DNA from: Branchiostoma floridae
Lineage: Eukaryota > Chordata > Leptocardii > Amphioxiformes > Branchiostomatidae
Reading direction: 5' to 3'
DNA length: 60,000 bases
Assembly (NCBI RefSeq): GCF_000003815.2
Contig: NW_023365732.1
Span: forward strand, 240,894 to 300,893
Below the pieces are notes generated by a model. The model saw only the letters and a list, made by a program, of their open reading frames with translations. It searched no databases and was not told where the DNA came from. Positions 10,501 through 20,128 of the stretch are shown here, piece after piece; the stretch's first letter is position 1, and each line of letters opens with the position of its first letter. Position numbers and translations under genes: made by a program.

Positions 10501-13500
10501 TGCTTGATACAATTTCATATCAATTAATTGTAAATTGGGATCTAATTTGCATAATAAATGCCGAAATTTTATAAACCAACTCCAAGCATTTAATTATAAA
10601 GAAAATGAAAGGAGTAACGCATTTGTCTACAGACATCATTCTACATGACAAACCTGGTTTATTTGGCAAAGGTATGTGTTCGTGGAACTCTAGTTTCATC
10701 TGAAGAAGGTCGGAGTGCTCGACCGAAAATTTATGGTGAGTCCGTTCTTTGTGTTGGAACAAAGTTTAAACTTTTGCAATATGGAATTTACCAACACAGA
10801 TGAGCTTTCATTCAACTCAAGAAGCTTTATGATATTCGGTATTTGGGTAGGTGTGGGCAAAAACAAAGTGTATGTTGATTGCGGACCTTTCGGTGGCTTG
10901 CTGTACTGCAGCAAAAATTCCGGTTCCTTATTCCGTTCTCTGGAGATGCCCCTTCATGGTAGATGCCTCTTGGGTTTATGAATAAATGGTATATCTTTGG
11001 GCCCCCTAGCAGTTTTTGAGAAACCGTGTGGTATTTCAAATTTTGAAAGTGAATGTTTTCTTTCGTCATAGGAATTTCAAACATGTGACCGATGTAGCTG
11101 AGAAAGAGGGCAACATAGATAGATACCATATGTGCCAATAGATTCAATTCAAAAATTTGTGTTATTACATTTGACATCCATGGTTACTAAAACTTCACTT
11201 GTATCCAAGATGCGCTTTTCTAAAAGTTAAATACGATTCGAATGATAGATTTCGTAATAGTTTTATCTTATGACGACATATTTACAGTGTATACGAAGAA
11301 CATCTACAGGATGGCTGCAGGGCCCTGCAGACTGGAGACCTGGACAAGGCAGAACAAAGTTTTGCAGCTGCGCTCAAGTCTGTTCATATCCAAGGTGAGT
11401 CTAATTATGAACCTGGTTCAAAGAGTTTTAAAGTAAATGCTTGTAAATAGACCGTAATCCTAATTGATTCTTTTCGACACACCGAACTATGTTCACCGCA
11501 GTGAGTTCCACAGTGCCGCCCCAGAGAATGAAAAGGCTCATCTTCTGTATTCCAGTTTAGTCTTGGGCAACTGAAGACCACCTTGTGCCCTGAGGCGGGT
11601 ATTGTGTGTGTGAACATGTGATAGCTGTGTGAACATTGCAGTGATGTAGGGAGGGGTCAAACCGTTCAGGGCCTTGTAGACGAGAGTATCTTTGTCCTTT
11701 TTGTGCAGTTCAGCTACTGGGAGCCATTCTAGTGAGTCTAGAAGGCCTGAAGTAGAGTTACTTAACAATGCACACAGCAGATATAAAATCACTACGAAGA
11801 AGTAAAACATACAAATGATGATGTGTAACTTACAGGTCAACACATGGAAGAGGTAGAGCCCCTGTACATGTTAGGCAGAGTCTATCTCAAGAGAGGAATC
11901 CAGTCAAAGGACGGAGGCGACTTCACCAAGGCTGCAGCACTCTGTAATGCAGCTCTGGTAAGATCGAGTAGAGAAGATATTGAGGAAGCAATCAAGGAAA
12001 TAACTCATGCATTTGTTAAGGAAGTCTTAAAAATCGAACAGAAGATAGACAGTGATGATACAGAGAAACACAAATTGATGCTGAAGGCGGATAGGGGCTA
12101 TGTACAAGAAGAGATCACAAGAATTGAACAAGAAGTAGATCCTTATAGCCTTGATGACGAGGACCCAAAGATAAAAGATGTCGAGATGGAGAGAGTGGAA
12201 GCAATCAAAGCATTGTGTCAGACACTAGTTCATCAGCGTAAAGTGTTCATAGCTGGCCTTGTAGATGATTGCATGGGGGTAATGCGCCCCCCTCCCTGTA
12301 AGTACGCCATGATAGGTTTGGGTTCACAAGCCACAGGATTGGTAACACCCTACTCTGATCTGGAGTTTGCCCTTTTGGTAGATAAGGAAACTGAGGAAAA
12401 TGTTAGTTATTTCCGTAACTTCACACATTATCTGCATCTGAAGGTGATAAATTTAGGTGAGACCATCCTCCCTGCCATGGCGATTAAGTCTCTTAATGAT
12501 TTCTACTCAGACGACCCACTGGACAGCTGGTTCTATGACTCAGTAACACCGCGCGGTTTTGCGTTCGATGGAGCCATGCCACATGCATGCAAGACTCCCT
12601 TGGGCAGGGGTAGAAACAGCACAGGAACAAGCGAACTCATCCGCACACCAAGGAATATGACCAACGTTCTAAAAGAAGACATTACTCTCCATTTAAAGAA
12701 AGGCTACCATCTTGCTAGTTTACTGGCAAATGTGTCTTTTATCACAGGAGACCAGGGATTGGTAGATGAGTACAGGTCGTTATGGGCTCAGCAACTTCAA
12801 AACAATAATGGGAGTTTTCCTCGAGTCATGGCAAACAATTTACTGGGTGAAAATGTATCGACTTTTCAAACTCAAGCTCTCACTGCCGAACTGCGAAATG
12901 TTAAGAAGGAAATCTATCGGTTTTCAAGCCTTGCAGTGTCCTTTTTGGCACTACTTCATAACATACAACCGACCACAATCTGGGAAACTATCCAGGAGCT
13001 AAGAAACCGTGGAGTCATCGATAGTGAGAACTCACACCACCTGATGGTGCTGGTCAGTATATCAGCAGAACTGAGGCTGCGGACATATATGACCAATCGT
13101 GGTCAGGTAGAAAACATGTCAGTATTATGGTCAATGTCGACCAATACCGGCATTGAAGAGAAATTACAGAAAGTGTTTTACATCTCAAATCCAAAACAAC
13201 TCATGAGATATTACTATACAGAAAGACCCCTGAAGCACTTTATATCACAGTTGACCTACGCTCAGTCGCTACAAGAACCACCAATTTTCTTTGACAATTC
13301 TTCAGAGCTAAAAGCAGAGGTATATAAAAGTCTGTGTGACTTTGAAAATCTCAAGAAATGCTCAGAACAAACGCTACACAATTATGTATCGAAATATGGT
13401 GAAAACACTGCACACAGGGATGTTGCAGCCTCACTTGACGACTTGGCTTTTGCTTTGATGACCCTTGGTGATCATAAAAAGGCTGTACGCTATTATAAAC

Positions 13501-15536
13501 AGTCACTACAGATGCGGTGGAGAATGTATGGTAAGGGCACTGCACATCCTGATATCGCCGATTCACTTAACAACTTGGGTAACGCCTGGAGTTTCGTTGG
13601 GGATCACGGAAAGGCGCTCTGCTATTTTGAACAGTCACTACAGATGAGGCGCAGTATCTATGGGGAGGACACCGCACATCCTAACATCGCCGCCTCACTT
13701 AACAACTTGGGTGAAGCCTGGAGAGTCCTCGGGGATTACAGAAAGGCGGTCAGCTCTCATGAACAGTCACTACAGATGAGGCGGAGTATCTATGGCGAGG
13801 ACACTGCACACCCTGACATATCCGAGTCATTGGGAAACTTGGGAAACGCCTGGGTTAACCTCGGGGATTATATAAAGGCGATTAGTTACTATAAACAGTC
13901 ACTACAGATCAAACGGAGAATCTATGGTGAGGAAACTGCTCATCCTGACATCGCTAACTCACTTAGCAACATGGGTAACGCCTGGTGGAACCTTGGGTAT
14001 TATAGAAAGGCGGCTAGCTATTATGAACAGTCATTACAGATGAGGCGGAGTATCTATGGTGAGGACACCGCACATCCTAACATCGCCGACTCACTTAACA
14101 ACTTGGGTAACGCCTGGGGTGACCTTGGGGATCACAGAAAGGCGATCAGCTATTATGAACCGGCACTAGAGATGACGCGGAGTACCTATGGTAAGGGCAC
14201 CGCACATCCTGACATCGCCGGCTCACTTAACAACATGGGTAACGCCTGGGGAAACCTTGGTGATCACAGAAAGGCGGTTAACTATCATGAACAGTCCCTA
14301 CAGTTGCGGCGGAGTATCTATGGTGAGTACACTGCACATCCTGACATCGCCGATTCACTTACCAACTTGGGTAATGCCTGGAGAAACCTCGGGGATCACG
14401 AAAAGGCGATCAGCTATCATGAACAGGCATTAGACATGATTAGGAGTATCTATGGTGAGGACACTGCACATCCTGACATTGTAAAATCGCTTAACAACTT
14501 GGGCAATGCCTGGTGTGACCTTGAAGATCACAGAAAAGCGATCAGCTATTATAAACAGGCACTAGAGATGATGAGGAGTGTCTATAGTGAGAAAACCGCA
14601 CATCCTGTCATCGCCTACTCACTTAGCAACTTGGGCAACGCCTGGGGAAACCTTAGGGATCATAGAAAGGCGATCAGCTATTATTATCAGGCACTAGAGA
14701 TGATGAGGGGTATCTTTGGGGAGGACAATGCACATCCTAACATCGCCGCCTTACTTAACAACATCGGTATCGCCTGGAATGACCTTGGGGATCACAGAAA
14801 GGCGATAAACTATCATGGACAGTCCCTACAGATGAGGCGGAGTGTCTATGGTGAGGACACTGCACATCCTGACATTATAATGTCGCTTAACAACTTGGGT
14901 AACGCCTGGGGAAACCTTAGTGATCACCGAAAGGCGGTCAGCTATTATGATCAGGCACTAGAGATGAGGCGGAGTATCTATGGTAAGCACACCGCACATC
15001 CTGACATCGCCAGCTCACTTAACAACTTGGGTGGAGCCTGTACAAACCTCGGGAATCACAGAAAGGCGATCAGATATTATGAACAGTCCCTACAGATGAT
15101 GAGGAGTATCTATGGTGAGGACAATGCACATGCTGACATCGCCGCCTCACTTAACAACTTGGGTAACGCCTGGGGAAACCTTGGTGATCACAGAAAGGCG
15201 GTCAGCTATTTTGATCAGGCACTAGAGATGAGGCGGAGTATCTGTGGGGAGGACAATGCACATCCTGACATCGCCGCCTTACTTAACAACATGGGTAACG
15301 CCTGGGGAAACCTTGGTGATCACAGAAAGGCGGTCAGCTATTATGATCAGGCACTAGAGATGAGGCGGAGTATCCATGGTAAGAACACCGCACATCCTGA
15401 CATTGTAAAATCGCTTACCAATTTGTGCGTCGCCTGGAGAGAGCTCGGTGATTACAGAAAGGCCACTTACTATCTCCAACTAATGGAACAAATGCAACAG
15501 ATTATTACAGCCTCAGATCATAGCAGCTGTAAATGA
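3867..15536 (+). CDS. NTase-TPR gene A (five exons, 1558 aa)
   Basis: Splicing at GT-AG sites with matching phases gives one open frame: exon 1 3867-4568, exon 2 6241-6356, exon 3 6481-6531, exon 4 11288-11394, exon 5 11836-15536. The start is ATG 3867 in a good context (gccATG); the reading frame begins 36 bases earlier at GTG 3831, which is unlikely to be used. Domain order: two TPR-like modules in exon 1 (about residues 20-85 and 160-230), a charged low-complexity linker (exons 2-3), a third module (exons 4-5), a GlnD/DUF294-type nucleotidyltransferase core (about 440-720, motif GLGSQATG then SDLE), a helical region, and 16 TPRs of 44 residues (about 840-1545). There is no signal peptide or membrane segment, so it is probably cytosolic. 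Substrate is unknown. Database hits to this family are often labelled nephrocystin-3 or kinesin light chain because of the TPRs, which misses the NTase. Intron 3 carries a large transposon insertion absent from gene B. Confidence 0.82.
4640..5000. repeat. Old Helitron-family fragment in intron 1 (unit 1)
   Basis: It contains the family words found across the window: a GT-rich lead, gatggacttcaacgatattt, gtgggtaggggt, a gggccccc block, and paired ATGCAAA-type AT-rich palindromes. It occurs at the same place in units 2 (30115-30570) and 3 (54525-54870), so it predates the duplication. Confidence 0.45.
5196..5500. repeat. Dispersed repeat starting gttggcatccgtctgtctcg, unit 1
   Basis: Syntenic copies are in intron 1 at about 30775 and 55080. 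A separate dispersed copy at 39922-40070 shows it is a repeat family and not just shared intron sequence. I do not recognise the class; no coding capacity is seen. Confidence 0.5.
5625..5830 (+). mobile_element. tRNA-derived SINE, unit 1
   Basis: The head has RNA polymerase III box A (tggcgcaatcgg) and box B (gttcgaatc) about 40 bases apart, followed by a conserved body (cttgggaaaggcactttaca, then tgaatgagtacctagct). The anticodon arm does not fold well, so it is not a tRNA gene. Copies are in the same intron at about 31275 and 55505. Confidence 0.6.
6241..6531 (+). CDS. NTase-TPR A exons 2 and 3: charged linker
   Basis: Exon 2 (6241-6356) follows ...tttttgtag and ends cacag|gtaggt (phase 2). 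Exon 3 (6481-6531) follows ...ccttttcag and ends gacat|gttagt (phase 2). Together they encode about 56 polar residues rich in Lys, Arg, Gln, Ser and Asp, with no recognisable fold. Both are too short to appear as long open frames and are supported by conserved splice sites and frame in all three units. Confidence 0.65.
6718..6770 (-). ncRNA. Candidate hammerhead ribozyme core, left terminus of PLE
   Basis: On the minus strand: CAT, CTGAAGA (core CUGANGA), GGTCG/CGGCC stem II around a 7-base loop, GAAA, a very short AT-rich stem III, then ATG pairing with the CAT. Penelope-like elements are known to carry type I hammerheads in their terminal repeats. One unpaired A follows CTGAAGA, which departs from the minimal consensus, and the outer part of stem I is weak. 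Confidence 0.45.
6783..9183 (-). pseudogene. Penelope-like reverse transcriptase / GIY-YIG endonuclease, interrupted
   Basis: Read on the minus strand, the N-terminal part (9183-8588) has [11 protein letters not shown]; next come [10 protein letters not shown] and PLRPIVSS (8130-8364), [11 protein letters not shown], the catalytic FRYVDD, and LPFLDT. The C-terminal half has a GIY-YIG-type endonuclease ([22 protein letters not shown]) and ends at 6783. This order, RT then GIY-YIG, defines Penelope-like elements. A 223-bp LINE tail inserted at 8364/8588 breaks the frame; without it the flanks are continuous. The 5' end is cut at about 9183, where an inverted copy of the 3' end begins. It is non-autonomous today. 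Confidence 0.85.
8365..8587 (+). mobile_element. LINE 3' tail inserted in the PLE
   Basis: The insert ends with ggagattcctaataaacaaac and further aaac repeats, a typical non-LTR (CR1/L2-like) 3' end. A 6-bp duplication (ttacag, 8359-8364 and 8588-8593) flanks it. Removing the insert joins the two halves of the RT frame. It is 5'-truncated and has no coding capacity. Confidence 0.6.
9350..10693 (+). mobile_element. Helitron-like element nested in the PLE
   Basis: It starts ttacctttgcca and ends with a small hairpin GTTCGTGGAAC followed by TCTAG. It sits between A and T with no target duplication: joining 9349 to 10694 gives exactly the sequence of the other PLE arm (reverse complement near 6765). 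Most of its length is the tandem array at 9700-10340. No replication-protein gene is present, so it is non-autonomous. Confidence 0.65.
9700..10340. repeat. Tandem array of about 122-bp units with octamer palindromes
   Basis: Five palindromes at about 9798, 9924, 10042, 10168 and 10290 pair ATGCAAAT with ATTTGCAT across a short spacer, followed by aattaatgag. Spacers alternate between two kinds (cagctaat and the tcat type), giving an A-B-A-B-A order with a dimer period of about 245 bp. The last unit has a degenerate left arm. Confidence 0.6.
10697..10735 (+). ncRNA. Candidate hammerhead ribozyme core, right terminus of PLE
   Basis: This is the inverted counterpart of 6718-6770: CAT then CTGAAGA at 10700-10706, stem II GGTCG/CGACC, GAAA at 10725-10728, and ATG closing stem I. 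The stem II change relative to the left copy (CGACC here, CGGCC there) preserves pairing. The nested Helitron-like element ends at 10693, so native stem I sequence upstream is displaced. Confidence 0.4.
11288..11394 (+). CDS. NTase-TPR A exon 4: TPR helix pair
   Basis: The exon is 107 bases between atttacag and caag|gtgagt, phase 2 in and phase 1 out. It encodes [18 protein letters not shown] followed by [17 protein letters not shown], a textbook TPR (G..AL..GD...A...F..AL). It joins exon 5 through a split Gly codon. Confidence 0.75.
11480..11770 (-). mobile_element. CR1/L2-type LINE reverse transcriptase remnant in intron 4 of gene A
   Basis: The minus strand encodes [18 protein letters not shown], then [24 protein letters not shown] and later WN-type residues, the usual C-terminal tail of non-LTR retrotransposon RTs. 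The open frame reaches the exon 5 acceptor by chance. The orthologous remnant is at 33090-33345. Confidence 0.6.
11836..15536 (+). CDS. NTase-TPR A exon 5: nucleotidyltransferase core and 16 TPRs
   Basis: The acceptor is cttacag|gt. The NTase signature lies near 12300-12375: GLGSQATG supplies the small-residue turn and TPYSDLE the D-x-E metal-binding pair. A later FAFDGAMP Asp is a candidate third acid. The arrangement resembles the GlnD uridylyltransferase N-terminus. From about 13378 on there are 16 tandem 44-residue units (132 bp), consensus [16 protein letters not shown] then [14 protein letters not shown], the kinesin-light-chain TPR type. The last unit is degenerate. The stop lies nine residues further than in gene B because a TAG there reads CAG here. 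Confidence 0.85.
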
Positions 15537-15807
15537 CCTCTGCTATTAGGCCACACTGTCTTGATTTTATGGATGACATCCGCGCGCGCATTGATTTTCG
15601 CCTGTTCTAAAAAAAGTCACCTCCTCGGAGCTCGAGGCTCCACTCAGCTAGGTCCGGAAATTGCCGACCCAAAAGGCCAGCATATGTCTGTTTGTTGTAA
15701 AACTCGCCTAAACGCGCTGATTTTGTAGTAAATTGTGCTTGTACACACGCGTCTTGCTTTGCCGCGAATTTGAAATTTTGCAATATGACCATGATATGAC
15801 TATTTTC

Positions 15808-15965
15808 CAAGCACAGTTTAGGCTCCGGCTGTTTTTTAGTCGTTTTTATAGGACTTTCTAATTTATACAGTTTTCTTGATGTCTCGCGGTCGAACAGTGA
15901 AAAATAGAAAGCCCGATGGAAACGCCTAGAAAACGTCAAAACAGCCGGAGCCTAACCTCTGCTTG
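15808..15965. mobile_element. Short MITE with CTCCGGCTGTTTT termini
   Basis: Inverted termini of about 28 bp share GGCTCCGGCTGTTTT and begin caagca. Related copies are at 37207-37385 and, degraded, at about 21752-21905. It has no coding capacity. Confidence 0.6.
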
Positions 15966-16656
15966 TATAATATGATACGACGAACACACCATCAAAATGC
16001 GTCAGCATCAAAGGAGGGCATTATTGTGGATAGGTACTAGTATACAATCGGCGAGTGGGTGTTATGCTTGCACAGTTGTACGAAAGTCTGTCGACGGCCA
16101 GCGAGTATTGCCCAGACAACTTCGAATATTCAAAGAGTTAGTCGACGTTCTATCCAGAACTATGAGAGAAATAGGAGAGGAGTTGAGGTCAGTTCGATTG
16201 CCAAATCATGTATGCTGAGACTGCCCTTTATAATTAACTTATTCTTATCACAGTCATATATCATTCACAGTCCATGGAACCATATCTTCTAATAGTGTAC
16301 TTCTTTGATCGTTCCTGTCAATATATTAGATATCGGTTACTTTAGCTGAATCTGCCAAGATGAACAATACAACCTACATGTGCCTCCTGTAAATAAAGAC
16401 TAATTTTGTTGTTTCTTTTGATACACCGTGTTCTGTGGTTTATTTATTGATTCGTCTGGCTAAAATACCAGTCAGCCAAGGCCGCCCAACTAGCCGAGGC
16501 TATTACAAAGGGCTGGCATTGCTGTTCTGTGGTTCAATGTAGCTTTTTTTCTTTGCTGGATTTTCATTTTGTTGGGGAGTATAAACTTTAGATGTCACTT
16601 TTTAATCTTCTTCAATAGTTCTATTTTAGATTGAAATGAGATCGATTTTATTACTG

Positions 16657-16692
<36 letters not shown>
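16657..16692. repeat. (TA)n(TG)n microsatellite
   Basis: About 36 bases of alternating purine-pyrimidine repeat. Confidence 0.9.
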
Positions 16693-17408
16693 AGATCCAC
16701 ACTTTTAAATTGTACAGTTAAGTGGGAATTGTGATTATAATAATTTGAGTAATGCACTTAGGCAGGGCTTTCCATTATACTCTCTTTTGTACTTTGTACG
16801 AGGCAATTTAGTCTTCGGACTACCATCTTGTACATGACTTTGTGTGTGTTTAAATAAATAAACCAGTCCTCTCATAAACACAGTGTTCAAATTCGGGCTA
16901 AAACCTCCCTTATCTAGTCGAATTCGAACTTTGTTCGACGATGTTCGACCTTACGTAATTCGAACCGAACCCGTGATCTGTTTAGGATCATCTGCGGTCA
17001 TCGCATGAACCAGTGCTGTCGGACTCTTTCCCCCCTAGTGCCTTGCATCAGACAAACAAAATAGTGTTTCACGTATATAAACAATATTCTTATATCTCTG
17101 CTGTCACTTTGTTGGTGACCGTTGACATGTAACAAAGCTGTTAGCGTTAGTGTTGGTGAACTAGCCTTGCAAGGGTTGTTGACACCGGCATCAATTTCCC
17201 CTGCGGCATAACATGCGTGCAAACATCGTATAAGACTGCAACCAAGAGGAGTCCACCTGACGGCTCAAAATAACTGCAACGGTTTTCCAGAGATTTTGTT
17301 TGTTTTTTGGAATTTTAATACTGCCCTTGATTTCAAATTATTGGGAACTAAGTGCGGAAAATGTACTTTTTACACTTATCTGTTGACCGTCACCTAACTT
17401 AAAACCAA

Positions 17409-18739
17409 CTAGAGTTCGACGAACACATCTCTTCGACAAATAATCATGCCTTTATTACCTTCGACTTTAAGGTCTTATTCATGTATTACTAAATAGTACC
17501 TACCCCAATAGCAAATGACTGTGACCACAGATGACCTGGTAACATCCCTGGTCAATCAGAATTTCATGCCTACATCCCCAGTGTAAGAGCGTCTAGCTCA
17601 CAAGCAAAACATCTGCCAAACAGCTGTGTCCATATATATAGGTCAAAATAAGATATATAGAAAACAGTTTATTTCTGTTAATTGGCCACTGATTACAATT
17701 AAATGCATCTTTCCATGTAGATTATTATCTTAAGTACCTTTCAACCAAAACAATGCAAACAAGTTTGAAGGTCCTATCATGGAATTCAGTGGATTTCTGA
17801 ACTTTCCTCATTAATTATGCAAATTAGCTGTTTATTTGCATAATTAGTATGACATTATGTAAGTCATCACTTATGCTATCTACCACTCAAAAATCACGAC
17901 CACAGCATGTTCAGAACACGAGATGTCAAAAATTGAAGTTTTGCTGCAGTACCTTAGGAAGCCGCTAGGGGGCCCATTATCATACTCGACCTTCGTTTTC
18001 CTGACCCCTACCCACCAACTAAATATTATCAGGATTCTTTCAAGGCTTCTTGAGTTATACATTCCACTAACAAACGGACGCACACACTCGGCCCGCTACC
18101 GTCCTAACGAAAAATGCTGCGCCAACTATTTTCGAACACAACCTTCCTTTCCGCAACCGCCACTCAAATACCAAATATCATGAAAATCCATACACAGCTT
18201 CTTGAGTTATATGCTGTTGGCATGGATTTATGAACTTTCCTCATTAATTATGCAAATTAGCTGCTGATTTGCATAATTAGTATTACATTGTGTAAGTCAT
18301 CACTCATTCTATCTACATACCAAAAATCCTAATGATCCGTCAACACGTTCTCGAGTTATTCTCGTCCAAAGTTTAAAAGGAAATCGGTGCCTGCAGTCCC
18401 CAAAAAGTTGCTAGGGGGTCCAAACTCACAGCACTTAATCTCTGCCCCAAGGGCTATCTGCCACTTAAAAATCATGACCGCAGCATGTCCAGAACACGAA
18501 GTGTCAAAATTAAAAGTTTTGCTGCAGTACCTTAGGCAGTCACTAGGGGGGCCCATTATCGAACTTGACCTTCGTTNNNNNNNNNNNNNNNNNNNNNNNN
18601 NNNNNNNNNNNNNNNNNNNNNNNNNNNNNNNNNNNNNNNNNNNNNNNNNNNNNNNNNNNNNNNNNNNNNNNNNNNNATGCTGTTGACCTACTACATAAAG
18701 ACCCAAGTCGACAAAAACATACTCTTCTTGGCGAAGGGA
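17409..18739 (-). mobile_element. Helitron-like element with TC...CTAG ends
   Basis: On the minus strand it begins TCCCTTCGCC (18739) and ends with hairpin GTTCGTCGAAC then TCTAG (17409). The flanks are A on the 5' side and T on the 3' side with no duplication, the canonical Helitron pattern. It interrupts a CACTA-like element (16870-18885). A 100-base gap (18577-18676) lies inside, so its length is uncertain. Confidence 0.6.
18577..18676. other. Assembly gap (100 N)
   Basis: A run of exactly 100 N, usual for a gap of unknown size. Confidence 0.99.
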
Positions 18740-19859
18740 TATATTGTAGAAGTTTGGCGCCAAAATTTCAAGTTTTCTGAACTTTAAAATCTCAATTCAG
18801 ATTGACATTTGTAACTTATTTCCAACTTATCTGAGTCATTTTATCACATTTCTACCGCTTAGAATACCCTAGCAACCGACCGCCGTAAAAGACTTTTTAT
18901 GAATGTCTACCAAAATTTAAGTCATTGTGAGCATTACTTTGCGGGCAAGGTCTTCGTATATTTCATGGAATAAGTAGCACCACCCACACTATTCACAGTT
19001 CACCCTTATTTACTACGTTGTATGGGGCTGTAACTGGCCCCTCCCCACAGGAGAGGCCGGTTGGATGTTGGCTGGGCCGCTTTACGCGAGATTTATATTG
19101 TTCTCGTCACTTACCTACTGAATTTCCAAAGGACATAGACTAGAAAGTAGTCAAATTACCACAATGATTTGACCACAATCCCCCTGCGTGAACGAATCCT
19201 ACAGCCACTGTGGATGAACGACACAGTGTACTTAGCCGAGACACTAGAAGCTGGAGACTTCACCAACTTTGCCCAAACGTACATGACTTACAACGGAAGC
19301 GGCGAATCCGAGACGCGCAGTCGCGAGGAATACAGGTATGTGTATGTGGCCGGTGTCAAGCCAAATTTTGCCCCTGCCAAATATTTGCACCGACACTTTA
19401 ATGGGGTCTATATAAACACTTTATCGGGCTTCGTTATAGACCTCCTGAAAAGTGACTTTAGGTCCTAGTGACCAATTGATATGCCAAACCTTACTTTTCA
19501 CCGCAACTATTTGTTTGCTTGTTTGAACCTATGTTTATTCATAAAAGCTCAAATCGGCCTATCAACTATTTGCTCGGACACATAATGGGGTTCACAGCAA
19601 GGCTTCACATGTCATTTAATAGGGCTTAGGCATCCTGAAAATGTGACTTTAAGTCCCTATGAGTATGACCCATTTACATGGCTAAACCTACTTTCAGGTA
19701 CACAGACGTGCACTACCAAAGGGAACGAAAATTCGGCGCAGAAGAAAATTGGCGCGACACCGAGCAATTACGATTTCAACGAGTCAACGTCCAAATGAAC
19801 TAACATCTGATAACGTAGTATCTGCAATCATGCAATCGCCGGAGCGGTACTAAAAACAC

Positions 19860-20128
19860 NNNNNNNNNNNNNNNNNNNNNNNNNNNNNNNNNNNNNNNNN
19901 NNNNNNNNNNNNNNNNNNNNNNNNNNNNNNNNNNNNNNNNNNNNNNNNNNNNNNNNNNNNNNNNNNNNNNNNNNNNNNNNNNNNNNNNNNNNNNNNNNNN
20001 NNNNNNNNNNNNNNNNNNNNNNNNNNNNNNNNNNNNNNNNNNNNNNNNNNNNNNNNNNNNNNNNNNNNNNNNNNNNNNNNNNNNNNNNNNNNNNNNNNNN
20101 NNNNNNNNNNNNNNNNNNNNNNNNNNNN
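19860..20128. other. Assembly gap (269 N)
   Basis: Run of N inside the intron before exon 3 of the broken hydrolase gene. Confidence 0.99.

Larger units (their letters stand above)
6682..10812 (-). mobile_element. Penelope-like element insertion with inverted termini
   Basis: The insertion lies in intron 3 of gene A between two copies of a 15-bp target duplication (caactcaagaagctt at 6667-6681 and 10813-10827). Gene B has a single slightly diverged copy of this site near 32310. Both ends carry the element's 3' end in inverted orientation: 6682-6945 mirrors 9184-9349 plus 10694-10785. Penelope-like elements are known for such mixed-orientation terminal repeats. A LINE tail (8365-8587) and a Helitron-like element (9350-10693) are nested inside. 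Confidence 0.8.
15537..17408. other. 3' flank of NTase-TPR gene A
   Basis: Directly after the stop is a Harbinger-family end (15546-15605, TTA then GGCCACACTG with TATGGATGACATCC). A 158-bp MITE lies at 15808-15965. AATAAA at 16392-16397 is kept in unit 2 (37602-37607) and may be the gene's poly(A) signal. A (TA)n(TG)n microsatellite is at 16657-16692. From about 16870 the sequence is part of the CACTA-like family seen intact at 44301-45233. Confidence 0.5.

Noticed and set aside
10684-10690. GGAACTC as the outer stem I of the right hammerhead
   Set aside because: These bases belong to the nested Helitron-like element ending at 10693, so the pairing with GAGTCC is coincidental.
11538-11843. 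A minus-strand 101-aa gene in intron 4
   Set aside because: Its sequence is the tail of a LINE reverse transcriptase and it overlaps the exon 5 acceptor.
13378-15536. A CRISPR-like or satellite array of 132-bp units
   Set aside because: The period is a multiple of three, the frame is open throughout and every unit encodes a TPR; it is protein repeat coding.
18861-18885. Inverted exact match to 44303-44327 taken as an inversion breakpoint
   Set aside because: It is the terminal part of the CACTA-like element family present in both places in opposite orientation.
19683-19798. An extra hydrolase exon after the ctttcag acceptor
   Set aside because: The 38-residue reading ends in a stop, has no family similarity, and the orthologous place in unit 2 (about 45455) has no acceptor; exon 2 splices in phase to 21072 / 45693.
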